Of a DNA stretch of 56,398 nucleotides, positions 1-7,873 are shown in pieces (positions within the stretch are counted from its first letter, which is position 1; each line of letters starts with the position of its first letter). The notes beneath the pieces were generated by a model, which did no database searches, was not told the DNA's origin, and saw only the letters and a program-made list of their open reading frames with translations. Made by a program: the position numbers and the translations under genes. Source of the DNA: Sideroxydans sp. (GTDB lineage: Bacteria > Pseudomonadota > Gammaproteobacteria > Burkholderiales > Gallionellaceae); assembly GCA_011620315.1 (NCBI GenBank), contig WOZO01000042.1, forward strand, positions 1 through 56,398, read 5' to 3'.

Positions 1-1565
1 GTGTGTATCTCCTTGACCAGATCGCCCATACCATCCTCTTCCAATCCTTTTTTGATGGCGCCAACGACATCCGCCGTATTCGCGTGATGGGCGATGACAT
101 AGCTCTCGTCCAGCAAGGCCACTTCGGTTTTCTGCGCGTGAGGCTGGCGCAGGATGCGCCCCACCAGTTGCGTCATGGCCGACAGGTTGGCGCTCGCCGC
201 CAGGGCGCACAGCACGTAGGCGAAAGGGCAATCCCAGCCTTCCTGCAATGCCTGCTTGGTGATGATGACGCGCACCCGGTTGGTGGCGGAAAGCAAATCC
301 TGATTCTCGGGCGCGGCCAGGTCGTTGGTATCCGCCGTCTTGATGGCGATTTCCGCCTCTTCCAGCCCGCCGCTATTGGTCAGCCATTCCTTGGCGTCCA
401 GCGCATGAATCCTGTTGCCGTCGCGCTGGTCGTTGCCGGTGCGCTCCACCTGCACCAGCAGGATGGGACGAATGTAGCGCCCCGTATCGGCTTGCATCCT
501 TCGCGCCGCATCGTCCAGCATGCGCAGGCGGTTGAGCGCGGCAGCCAGCGTGGTGCGCCAGTCGGCTTCGCTGCGCGCATCGAGATTGAGCGGCATCTTG
601 ATCATGCCCTCGCGGTCGAGGTCGATACCCTTGACCTCCACCAGCACGTTGGCGGGGCGCGCGGGCTTGGGCTTCTTGCCGCCGCTGGCCGCCACATCCT
701 TGGGCGTGGCCGTCAGCTCCAACACGAAACAGGGGTTGAAGCCGTAGAGCGTCGAGAAGGCCAGTTCGGAAATCGCCTTGTGCCCCTCGTCCATCACCAC
801 GACGGGGCGGATCAGGCGCAGTGCGTTGCCCAGCGAATCCTTGATCTGCGGCCACGGATAGGCCGAACCGGCCAGGTCGTAAATATCGAGGTTGGGCGTT
901 TGCGACCGCGCCACGGCATGCGCTTCCTGATCGCCCTCCGGCGGGAAAAAACCTTGCACGTCGCCCCGGTCGCGGAACATCTTCAGCGTATCCTTGTTCT
1001 CGCGGTTGGAGGCTTGCAACATCAGCAGCATCACGCACAAATGGCCTTCCACATCGCGCGCGTCGAGCTGGTCGCCCTTTTCCAGAATGCGCACCTTGTT
1101 GCCGGAAAGTACGTCCAACATTTGCCGGTACGGATGCTGGCGGTCGATCAATTGCCGCTTGGTCTGCGAATAAATCGCCTCGTTGGGCACGATCCACAGC
1201 ACGAAGCCCTTGTTGCGCCCGAGATAGCGCCCGAAGATTTTCGACAGCGAAGCCACGGCGAGGAAAGTCTTGCCGCCGCCCGTCGGCACCTTGAACACCA
1301 CATTCGGCACCGCGCGGCCAATGCCGTCTAGGCGCGGCGAATACGGTATCTCCTGCCGGGATTCCGGCAACTTGCCCGCCGTCCGCATCGCCTCCCATAC
1401 CTTCAAAGGAAAATCGGGCACGGGCCGAATCAAATCGGGGTCGGTCTCCCCGGCATTGGCGGCGACGATCTTGTCGGCTTTCTTTTTTTGCTCCGCCAGT
1501 TCCGCCAGATAATCGTCCAGCCGCGCCAGCACGCGGCCCTGATAATCGAGGTCGCGCAAAGCCAT
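1..1565 (-). CDS. Type III restriction enzyme, Res (helicase-nuclease) subunit, partial
   Basis: This is the restriction subunit of a type III R-M system, an SF2 helicase fused to an endonuclease that acts in complex with Mod. It opens with MALRDLDYQG at 1565 and stays open to the left edge of the window, so about 520 codons are visible and the C-terminus, where the nuclease domain normally lies, is missing. The Walker A motif VPTGGGKTF lies near residue 95 and a DEGH helicase box (VVVMDEGHK) near residue 255. Further on, LVGRILRQPHA resembles helicase motif VI. The start is one base after the mod stop codon, so the two subunits are co-translated, as is usual for the family. Whether the nuclease domain is intact cannot be seen here. 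Confidence 0.9.
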   Translation of the reverse strand, partial: MALRDLDYQGRVLARLDDYLAELAEQKKKADKIVAANAGETDPDLIRPVPDFPLKVWEAMRTAGKLPESRQEIPYSPRLDGIGRAVPNVVFKVPTGGGKTFLAVASLSKIFGRYLGRNKGFVLWIVPNEAIYSQTKRQLIDRQHPYRQMLDVLSGNKVRILEKGDQLDARDVEGHLCVMLLMLQASNRENKDTLKMFRDRGDVQGFFPPEGDQEAHAVARSQTPNLDIYDLAGSAYPWPQIKDSLGNALRLIRPVVVMDEGHKAISELAFSTLYGFNPCFVLELTATPKDVAASGGKKPKPARPANVLVEVKGIDLDREGMIKMPLNLDARSEADWRTTLAAALNRLRMLDDAARRMQADTGRYIRPILLVQVERTGNDQRDGNRIHALDAKEWLTNSGGLEEAEIAIKTADTNDLAAPENQDLLSATNRVRVIITKQALQEGWDCPFAYVLCALAASANLSAMTQLVGRILRQPHAQKTEVALLDESYVIAHHANTADVVGAIKKGLEEDGMGDLVKEIH

Positions 1566-1566
1566 G

Positions 1567-3369
1567 TCAGCCGCGCTCCACGCGATACAGAGCCCAAGGC
1601 AACGGCGCGAACTCGACGGACACCTTTTCCTCGTCCAGCAGCTTCTGCGAAACGAACTTGGCCGGGGCGAACACCAGATGTTTCTTGCCCGGCTTCGCCT
1701 CGGCAAGCGCCTTTGCCTTCGCCAATGTCAGCGCCGCCTCGCGCGACTTGAGGAAGTCCAGCTCAGGTTTGTAGATCAGCCACACATGGAACGCAGGCGA
1801 TTCGCCGAGATACCCATGCCCGTCCTGCTCGACCACCTTGGCCGGATCGATGGCCTCGTTGGTCGCCATGTGGAACAGCAGCGCGCCCAAAGCCTCGAAG
1901 CTGGGCAGCGTCTCGCCGGTCAACATCCTGTCCATGTCGATGGCCTCGCCCAGCGTGCAATAAGTGAAACTGCCGCCCAGCCCCTCGGTCTTTTCCGTGA
2001 TGGCCTTCACGCCCTCGACGGTCAGCTCGCCGTCCTTGACCTTCTTCTCGATCTTGTCGAAACGCTGGCCTTCCAGATTCTCGATGCTGGCGATGTGATC
2101 CAGCAGCTTATCGGCCTTCTTCAGGTCGCTGAAGGTGAGGGATTGCTTGAGCAACTCTTCGCGCTGCGTGCCCTGAAAGCTGTAGCCATTGATCACGCGG
2201 CGCACGCGCTCGGCGGTGAGCGTGTCGGCGTAGTTTTCGCATTCGATGAGGATAAAGCGGCGGTCGCCGCCTTTATTGTTTGCAGCGAGCACCGCATGGG
2301 CTGTAGTGGCAGAGCCAGCAAAGCTATCGAGAATAATGCTGTTAGGTTTCGTTGCAAGCGCAAGAATGCGACTGATGAGCCTTACGGGTTTCGGGTAGTC
2401 AAATGGATTTTCAGAACCAAGAATTTCTAGAATTTCCTTTTTTGCCTCTTGATTGTGTCCTACTTCATTATTGGGCCACCAAGTCCAGCTGCTAATACCT
2501 TCCGATCCATTCAGATAAGTTTTGATTCGCGGCCTTGCTGTGCCATTTGCACCGAACCAAATGCGCCCTTCTATTTTAAGCCTCAAGTATTCTGGTTCAA
2601 GCATTGACCAGCATCTTCCAGGTGGAGGCTCAACAAACTCACCAGTTGGCAATTCAATACGATATTGCTGATCCTTTCGCTTACTTGGATCTGGATTCTG
2701 AGCCGTCATATCAGTAGATGTCCAAGGGCCGTTTGGGTCATTATCTGTATTACTAAATTCCTCCTCTTGCTCAACTGAACGTTCTAATTTTGCAAGATTC
2801 AGGTCGGCCTTGCTTTTGGCATACACGTAGATCGTATCAAAGGCCGGCCCTAATTTTTTCCTGGCTTCCGGTGAAGTTCTTTTTTGCCAAGCAATAGCCG
2901 CAATAAAACACTCTGCGCCGAAGATTGAATCCAGCATCATTCGTAAGTGATGTGCTTCATTGTGATCAATGCTGATAAAGATAGAACCCGTCTCTGCCAG
3001 TAGCTCATGCAACAACCGGAGACGCGGCCACATCATCGCGCACCACTTGTCGTGGCGCAGGCCGTCCTCGATGCCGATGGGATTCTCGCTCAGCCACTGC
3101 TGCATCATCGGGCTGTTGACGTTGTCGTTGTAGCACCAGCCTTCGTTGCCGGTGTTGTAGGGCGGGTCGATGAAGATGCAGTCCACCTTGCCCGCATACA
3201 TCGGCAGCAGCGATTTCAGCGCGTGCAGGTTGTCGCCGTTGATGATGAGGTTGCCGTCGAGGCGCGGCTCGCCGATGGACTTGTTTGCATCCGGCACCAA
3301 TGGCCGGTGCGGCACGGCCAGGTGGTGGTTGAACACAAACTCCTTGCCCTTGAAATTCAGTTCAGGCAT
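1567..3369 (-). CDS. Type III DNA methyltransferase, Mod subunit
   Basis: This 600-residue N6-adenine methyltransferase recognises and modifies the target site of the type III system and is needed by Res for cleavage. The catalytic motif DPPY is at residues 68-71 (DPPYNTG) and the AdoMet-binding motif FAGSATT near 350-356. This order (catalytic motif first) is that of beta-class enzymes. The region between the motifs, roughly residues 130-345 and bases 2340-2980, is clearly richer in A and T than the rest of the gene and should hold the target-recognition domain. A ribosome site (GAGGGAG) precedes the ATG. The 108 bases upstream separate it from the PIN gene. I saw no simple-sequence repeat in the gene, so there is no sign that it is a phase-variable Mod. 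Confidence 0.93.
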   Translation of the reverse strand: MPELNFKGKEFVFNHHLAVPHRPLVPDANKSIGEPRLDGNLIINGDNLHALKSLLPMYAGKVDCIFIDPPYNTGNEGWCYNDNVNSPMMQQWLSENPIGIEDGLRHDKWCAMMWPRLRLLHELLAETGSIFISIDHNEAHHLRMMLDSIFGAECFIAAIAWQKRTSPEARKKLGPAFDTIYVYAKSKADLNLAKLERSVEQEEEFSNTDNDPNGPWTSTDMTAQNPDPSKRKDQQYRIELPTGEFVEPPPGRCWSMLEPEYLRLKIEGRIWFGANGTARPRIKTYLNGSEGISSWTWWPNNEVGHNQEAKKEILEILGSENPFDYPKPVRLISRILALATKPNSIILDSFAGSATTAHAVLAANNKGGDRRFILIECENYADTLTAERVRRVINGYSFQGTQREELLKQSLTFSDLKKADKLLDHIASIENLEGQRFDKIEKKVKDGELTVEGVKAITEKTEGLGGSFTYCTLGEAIDMDRMLTGETLPSFEALGALLFHMATNEAIDPAKVVEQDGHGYLGESPAFHVWLIYKPELDFLKSREAALTLAKAKALAEAKPGKKHLVFAPAKFVSQKLLDEEKVSVEFAPLPWALYRVERG

Positions 3370-3433
3370 TGCTCCCTCGCTTATCTGTTCTTATGAGTTT
3401 CATCGTTTTGGCGGATATCCGGTTTGTTCGTTC

Positions 3434-3451
3434 CTGCGCCCTCCGGCGCAG
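3434..3451. other. Hairpin between the PIN gene and mod
   Basis: A perfect 7-base inverted repeat (CTGCGCC / GGCGCAG) with a 4-base loop lies 27 bases after the stop of the PIN gene. It has no T-run on the minus strand, so it is at best a weak terminator or an RNA-stabilising hairpin separating the PIN-ImmA pair from the R-M genes. Confidence 0.35.
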
Positions 3452-3477
3452 CCCGGCTTGATGGGTAGGCAACACAT

Positions 3478-3993
3478 TCAGTGATGCTGCCAGGCGAACT
3501 GCGTCTCGAGCGCTTCGAGCATGTCGAAAGTATCGAGGTAATCCACGCCGAACTGCACGCAAACGTTCGGGATCTTCACCCTGTTCCTGATGTTCGCATC
3601 GTAGGTTTCGTGGGTAACCACAACCTGCCCATGCTTCTTTGCATAGGCAATCAGCCAGGCATCGTTCCCCGTGGCGAATTCGGCCTTTGCTTCCGGGAGA
3701 TATTGCTTTTCTGCCTGAACCCACGCCACCATTTCGCCAAACCATGCGGCGACTTCCGGGTCGGTCGCAGGAGCAAAGAAGCTCTTGGGCGCGGACTTCT
3801 TTACCCACTCGGTCAGATCATCCTTGCCTTGGTCGATTTCTTTCTTGATGCGATCTATGCTGAGCATGACTCCTTGCTTGTGCTGCCATGCGATGCATTC
3901 CCAGAACCCGGGACACACCCCAAACCTGTAATAACGCCGCTTGGCTTCCATCAGCACGTTGGCATCGAGCAGATATTGGGGTTTCGCAGTCAT
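3478..3993 (-). CDS. DUF4411 family PIN-domain protein, probable toxin ribonuclease
   Basis: A 171-residue protein beginning MTAKPQYLLDANVLMEAK. The N-terminal LLDANV with Asp10 is the first acidic residue of a PIN fold. Later acidic residues Glu52 (IKKEID), Asp111 (GNDAWLIAYA) and Glu129 (THETYD) fit the remaining PIN active-site positions. PIN domains are Mg-dependent RNases, often toxins. An open frame continues upstream, but the ATG at 3993 is two bases after the stop of the ImmA-type gene, so coupled translation from this start is expected. DUF4411 proteins are often found beside XRE/ImmA proteins, which supports a toxin-antitoxin reading. Which RNA it cuts, if any, is unknown. Confidence 0.8.
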   Translation of the reverse strand: MTAKPQYLLDANVLMEAKRRYYRFGVCPGFWECIAWQHKQGVMLSIDRIKKEIDQGKDDLTEWVKKSAPKSFFAPATDPEVAAWFGEMVAWVQAEKQYLPEAKAEFATGNDAWLIAYAKKHGQVVVTHETYDANIRNRVKIPNVCVQFGVDYLDTFDMLEALETQFAWQHH

Positions 3994-3995
3994 GT

Positions 3996-5141
3996 TCAGC
4001 TTGCTCCCAGCGCCTTGGCATACTTGTCGAAGGTTGCGCCATGCAAATCCGTCAGGCGATATGCATCGCGATAAAGCAAGCGTCCCTCTTTGGCTGCGAG
4101 GGCAACGGCACGCGCGAAGCGTTTGCCCAGCCGCACGTTCTGGGTCAGGTAAAAATCGCCTCCGCCAGCCGCTCGCGCCGCCTTGCGCCGCTCGTCTTCC
4201 TGATATGCACGGTAGAAGGACAGGAATTCGGCTTGCTGAATCAACCCCAAATCCTGTGCGCGCCGCGACGCGACAATCGGGCTGACCTTGAAGTGGCGGG
4301 CGATGGCTTGGAAAGGTTCGGCATCTTGAAGCGCCTGCGGCCAGTAGCTTTCGAATTCCGCCTCCGGCACCAGAAACTCCGCCGCGACCTTGTTGCAGAA
4401 TTGTTCGACGGCAGATTCGGAAGGGGCCATGTTTTTCAGGTTGAACAAGGCGCTTTCGCCCACCCATAAATGCGCCAGCTCATGCGCCAAGGTAAACATC
4501 TGCGCGGACTTGACATCCGAACCGTTCACGAAAATCAGGGGCGCATACTTGTCCATCAGGACAAAGCCGCGAAATTCTTCGGTATCCAGTTTGCGGTGCG
4601 TGTCGTTGCCGACCACACCATTGATCGCAACCAGTATTCCTGCTTCTTCGATGGCCTCGCGCAGATGGCGCAACGCATCCGACCATGTGCCGTGGCGGCT
4701 GGCCCAGCCATCGTCGGTGCCGATCACCCGCCTGATCTGCTGTGCGACAGCGGCGGGAGACTCGCGCAAATTCGCCGAAGCAATGAAAGAAAGCGTCTCG
4801 ACCCCGCGATCCACAAGATAGTCACGCATCCAGGCCTGACGGCGTTGCATGGTATGCAACGTATCAATCAGGTTGGGGCTTGCACTGCCCATAGGCCTGT
4901 CGCTCACCGTACGGAAATCAGGTATCGGCAACTTTTCCTGCGGAGGCGACGGCAGGAAAAAATAGCCCAACGGCGTCCACGTTTTCTTGGCCAATGCCTC
5001 AAGCTGCTTAAGTGTGGGCTGCGCCTCACCGGTTTCCCATTGCGCCAGTTTCGGAAATCGGCGCGCAAGGCCCTCCACGCTCCGACCGGAACGGTCGAGC
5101 GCCCAACGTATCAGTTCATGATTAACGTTCAGCGTCTGCAT
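3996..5141 (-). CDS. XRE-type helix-turn-helix / ImmA-IrrE family metallopeptidase
   Basis: A 381-residue regulator-protease. Residues 1-55 resemble an XRE-type DNA-binding domain (RSVEGLARRFPKLAQWETGE, then TLKQLEALAKK). The zinc-peptidase motif HELAH is at 220-224 in the ImmA/IrrE (COG2856) domain, with a downstream acidic stretch. Proteins of this kind cleave or control a partner repressor, or act as the antitoxin and autoregulator of a linked toxin. It is the first gene of a two-gene unit with the PIN protein (2-base gap). The 73 bases between it and rarA separate it from the next operon. Identity of the family is clear; the role as antitoxin is inferred from the neighbour. Confidence 0.85.
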   Translation of the reverse strand: MQTLNVNHELIRWALDRSGRSVEGLARRFPKLAQWETGEAQPTLKQLEALAKKTWTPLGYFFLPSPPQEKLPIPDFRTVSDRPMGSASPNLIDTLHTMQRRQAWMRDYLVDRGVETLSFIASANLRESPAAVAQQIRRVIGTDDGWASRHGTWSDALRHLREAIEEAGILVAINGVVGNDTHRKLDTEEFRGFVLMDKYAPLIFVNGSDVKSAQMFTLAHELAHLWVGESALFNLKNMAPSESAVEQFCNKVAAEFLVPEAEFESYWPQALQDAEPFQAIARHFKVSPIVASRRAQDLGLIQQAEFLSFYRAYQEDERRKAARAAGGGDFYLTQNVRLGKRFARAVALAAKEGRLLYRDAYRLTDLHGATFDKYAKALGAS

Positions 5142-5214
5142 GGAGTACGAAATTGAAAATGAAAAATAACTGCACAGGCATTATCACACCATCCGCCGTA
5201 ATCAAGGCCAGAAG

Positions 5215-6543
5215 CTATTTCTTACTCTTACTGGCCTTTGCATCCAGCTCGCGCAGATGCGCGAGCTTCTCCGCGATCTTGGCTTCCAGTCCGCGATCCA
5301 CCGGTTCGTAGAAACTCACCTCGGGCATGCCCTCTGGGAAGTAATCCTCGCCCGCCGCATAGCCGCCCGCTTCGCTGTGCGCGTAGCGGTAGTTCTTGCC
5401 GTAATCGAGTTGCTTCATCAGTTTGGTCGGCGCGTTGCGCAGGTGCAGCGGCACTTCGCGCGAGCTGTCCTGTTTGACGAAAGCGCGGGCGGCATTATAC
5501 GCGACGTAGCCGGCGTTCGATTTGGCGGCGACGGCCAGATACAGCACGGCCTGCGCCAGCGCCAGTTCGCCTTCCGGCGAGCCGAGGCGTTCATAGGTGG
5601 TGGCGGCATCGTTGCAGATCTGCATGGCGCGCGGGTCGGCCAGGCCGATGTCTTCCCAGGCCATGCGCACGATACGCCGCGCCAAGTAGCGCGGGTCGGC
5701 ACCGCCGTCCAGCATGCGCACCAGCCAGTACAAGGCTGCATCGGGGTTGGAGCCGCGCACCGATTTGTGCAGCGCGGAAATCTGGTCGTAAAAGGCTTCA
5801 CCGCCCTTGTCGAAGCGGCGCATCTTCTGCGCCAGCGTGGCGTCGAGGAACGCGACATCGATGTTGTTGCGACCCGCTGCCTGGGCGGCGGTATGCAACT
5901 GTTCCAGTACATTGAACAGGCGGCGCGCATCACCATCCGCGTAGCCGATCACACGCTCCTTCGCCGCCGCGTCGAATGTCAGCCCTTGCAGCGCCTCCTG
6001 CTGCGCACGCGCGAACAGCTGCCCCATCTCTTCCTCGGACAGCGACTGCAGCACATACACCTGCGCGCGCGACAGCAGCGCGTTGTTCAATTCAAAAGAT
6101 GGATTCTCGGTGGTCGCGCCGATGAAGGTGACCAGCCCCTGCTCGACGAAAGGCAGAAAGGCGTCCTGCTGCGACTTGTTGAAACGGTGCACCTCGTCCA
6201 CGAACAGGATGGTGTGGCGACCATTGCGCTGCAAAGTCTGCTCGGCTTGCGCGATGGCATCGCGGATGTCCTTCACGCCGGACAGCACCGCCGACAGCGG
6301 CAGGAACTCGGCATCGAATGCCGACGCCATCAGGCGCGCCAGCGTGGTCTTGCCCACCCCCGGCGGACCCCACAGGATCATGGAATGCAGCTTGCCGGAC
6401 TGGAACGAGAGACGCAGCGGCTTGCCCTCGCCCAGCAGATGCGACTGGCCGATGACCTCGTCGATGTGCTTGGGACGCAGGCGCTCGGCGAGCGGCGCGA
6501 CCGGCTGGTTGGGCGTAAAAAGGTCAGTCATTGAAAAATCCAT
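5215..6543 (-). CDS. rarA: Replication-associated recombination protein A (AAA+ ATPase)
   Basis: RarA (MgsA) is a clamp-loader-like AAA+ ATPase that acts at stalled replication forks. The ORF has the Walker A motif GPPGVGKTTLAR, the Walker B box ILFVDEVHRF and sensor motif GATTENPSF, followed by the C-terminal tetramerisation region typical of the family. Starting at the ATG at 6543 gives 442 residues, the usual length, with AGGTG just upstream. MTDLF at 6531 is an alternative start. The gene follows ftsK and lolA as in many proteobacteria. Unusually, the frame is open upstream: the RAYT gene at 6544-7089 has no stop codon and continues directly into rarA, so a 624-residue fusion protein could also be made. 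Confidence 0.93.
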   Translation of the reverse strand: MDFSMTDLFTPNQPVAPLAERLRPKHIDEVIGQSHLLGEGKPLRLSFQSGKLHSMILWGPPGVGKTTLARLMASAFDAEFLPLSAVLSGVKDIRDAIAQAEQTLQRNGRHTILFVDEVHRFNKSQQDAFLPFVEQGLVTFIGATTENPSFELNNALLSRAQVYVLQSLSEEEMGQLFARAQQEALQGLTFDAAAKERVIGYADGDARRLFNVLEQLHTAAQAAGRNNIDVAFLDATLAQKMRRFDKGGEAFYDQISALHKSVRGSNPDAALYWLVRMLDGGADPRYLARRIVRMAWEDIGLADPRAMQICNDAATTYERLGSPEGELALAQAVLYLAVAAKSNAGYVAYNAARAFVKQDSSREVPLHLRNAPTKLMKQLDYGKNYRYAHSEAGGYAAGEDYFPEGMPEVSFYEPVDRGLEAKIAEKLAHLRELDAKASKSKK

Positions 6544-7089
6544 CGTCACCTGTAAGTGCGAATTTACCTCGCAGAGGTTCTTGCACGCCGAGGGGGTTCG
6601 CACAACGCATATTGACACATGCGAATGAATTCGTACGTACAGCCATATCGCATCCCATAGCGGGTAGTCCCCAATATGCTCAACCAAGCCTGCCCGGAGC
6701 GGATTGGCGACAATATAACGGGCAATGTGCCGCAGGTCTTCTTCCTGACGCAGAGCATGATCGTAAAACGCTTTCTGCCACAAGCCGCCTTGTCGTTGCA
6801 GATAACGATTCACCCTGTGCGCCGAACGCGCCTTGAACTGCTTGATGACAGAAGACAAGTTTGAACGCCCACCCAACTTGAACAGCCAATGAACGTGGTC
6901 TGGCATAACGGCCCACGCAATAGAACTGACCGCATCTTCATGGTGCAGGATACGCATTTCTTCCACCACACATCGTGCGCAATCAAAGTCGGCGAAGTAT
7001 CGTTTCTCTCGTTCGCGCAATACTGCGGTCACAAAATAGGTACGATTGAACTCGCTATAACAACCTTTACGCAAATCGTCGTAGGACAT
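6544..7089 (-). CDS. REP-associated tyrosine transposase (RAYT), without its own stop codon
   Basis: A Y1_Tnp/IS200-like single-strand transposase domain of about 150 residues. It starts MSYDDLRKG, a typical RAYT opening. The HUH motif is at His65-Val-His67 (MPDHVHW) and the likely nucleophile is Tyr125 (HIARYIVANP), so the active site looks intact. RAYTs process REP palindromes, and REP-like sequences lie on both sides of the gene. The reading frame does not end: residues 151-182 are encoded by degenerate REP sequence and then run into the first codon of rarA. The ATG at 7089 is chosen over a TTG at 7128, which lies beyond a REP palindrome. It is inserted between lolA and rarA, two genes that are normally adjacent. 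Confidence 0.85.
6551..6640. repeat. Degenerate REP pair at the 3' end of the RAYT gene
   Basis: The plus strand at 6551-6566 carries a REP head (TGTAAGTGCGAATTTA), one mismatch from the intact REP head at 7141. On the minus strand, 6640-6619 carries GTACGTACGAATTCATTCGC, a second degenerate copy. The two point towards each other. Both have decayed stems and are translated as part of the RAYT-rarA read-through frame. Confidence 0.6.
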
Positions 7090-7104
7090 CACCGCATCCC
7101 ATGC

Positions 7105-7162
7105 GGTCGAATAAATTCGACCATACAAGTTGCCACTTAAGTAGGTGCGAATTTATTCGCAC
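7105..7162. repeat. REP pair (REPIN-like) at the 5' end of the RAYT gene
   Basis: There are two near-perfect palindromes in opposite orientation: GGTCGAAT-AA-ATTCGACC at 7105-7122 and GTGCGAAT-TT-ATTCGCAC at 7145-7162. Their conserved heads (GTATGGTC on minus, GTAGGTGC on plus) face each other across about 20 bases. The second begins 3 bases beyond the lolA stop codon. An inverted REP pair beside a RAYT gene is the usual layout of a REPIN-RAYT system. Confidence 0.75.
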
Positions 7163-7165
7163 GAT

Positions 7166-7813
7166 TCATTCACCCAGCACATCTGCCCCCTTGGGCGGCA
7201 CAAAGCGGAACAGCGACGGTGCGAGCTGCGGATTGCGCTTCATCTGTGCGAAACGCAGGATGGTGGTGTTGCCGAAGGCGTCGTTCAGTTCCATCGCGGC
7301 CAGTTCGGACTGCGCGTTGAAGCCCATGCGGATGGCGGAGAAGGTGGATTCCTTGCTGCGCGGTTTGGCGGTCAGCCAGTGCAATCCATACTGTTCGCCC
7401 GCTTCTTCCAGCAGAAAGTCGCGCTCGATTTCGTTGTTGCCGGACAGCAAAGCCGCCGGACTACTGCCCAGCGCGGCATCCAGTTTGCGCACGGTGACCT
7501 GTTCCAGATCGGCGTCGTACAACCAGAACTTCACACCGTCACCGACGATGAGCTGCTGGTAGGGTTTGCGATATTCCCAGCGGAACTTACCGGGGCGTAC
7601 GAACTGCATGGTGCCGGATGCGATTTGCATCTTGTGGCCTTTGCTGTCGAGCACGGTCTGGGTGAACTCGGCCTGCGCGGAGCGCGTGCCGGAGATGAAT
7701 GCCTTGAGCTGGTCGACGGCACCGGCATGTGCAGTCATGGGCAACAACGAAAAACAAAGAATCAGTCCACGAAAAACACGAAATGCACGAAATAGGGCTG
7801 TCATCTTCAGCAT
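7166..7813 (-). CDS. lolA: Outer-membrane lipoprotein carrier protein LolA
   Basis: LolA is the periplasmic chaperone that carries lipoproteins from the LolCDE complex to the outer membrane. The mature part shows family features: QAEFTQTVLDSKG, GTMQFVRPGKFRWEY, then FWLYDADLEQVTV and a C-terminal FRFVPPKGADV. The ATG at 7813 gives 215 residues with a signal peptide ending PMTAHA. ATG 7804 and TTG 7828 are alternatives. It lies between ftsK and the RAYT/rarA genes, the conserved order. The odd point is that the signal peptide segment AFRVFRG is encoded by one arm of a 26-base inverted repeat (7765-7790), so a dispersed repeat has become part of the export signal. Confidence 0.9.
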   Translation of the reverse strand: MLKMTALFRAFRVFRGLILCFSLLPMTAHAGAVDQLKAFISGTRSAQAEFTQTVLDSKGHKMQIASGTMQFVRPGKFRWEYRKPYQQLIVGDGVKFWLYDADLEQVTVRKLDAALGSSPAALLSGNNEIERDFLLEEAGEQYGLHWLTAKPRSKESTFSAIRMGFNAQSELAAMELNDAFGNTTILRFAQMKRNPQLAPSLFRFVPPKGADVLGE

Positions 7814-7862
7814 TCTGGGAGTTTCCAAGGTTTTGTTCGTGGCTTTCGTGTTTTTCGTGGAC
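7765..7862. repeat. Long inverted repeat spanning the start of lolA
   Basis: The 26-base arms at 7765-7790 and 7837-7862 match at 24 of 26 positions when one is reverse-complemented (core CCACGAAAAACACGAAA). The loop is 46 bases and contains the lolA start codon. One arm is inside the lolA signal-peptide codons, the other in the ftsK-lolA gap. Transcribed, it would fold into a long hairpin over the lolA ribosome-binding region. Confidence 0.8.
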
Positions 7863-7873
7863 AGATTTGCATG

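Noticed and set aside
3-1331. Long open frame on the plus strand opposite res
   Set aside because: It is the antisense of a clear helicase gene with Walker A and DEGH motifs; its translation is low-complexity and His/Arg-rich with no domain.
1567-3369. Phase-variable mod gene (phasevarion)
   Set aside because: No tandem simple-sequence repeat was found in or just upstream of the gene.
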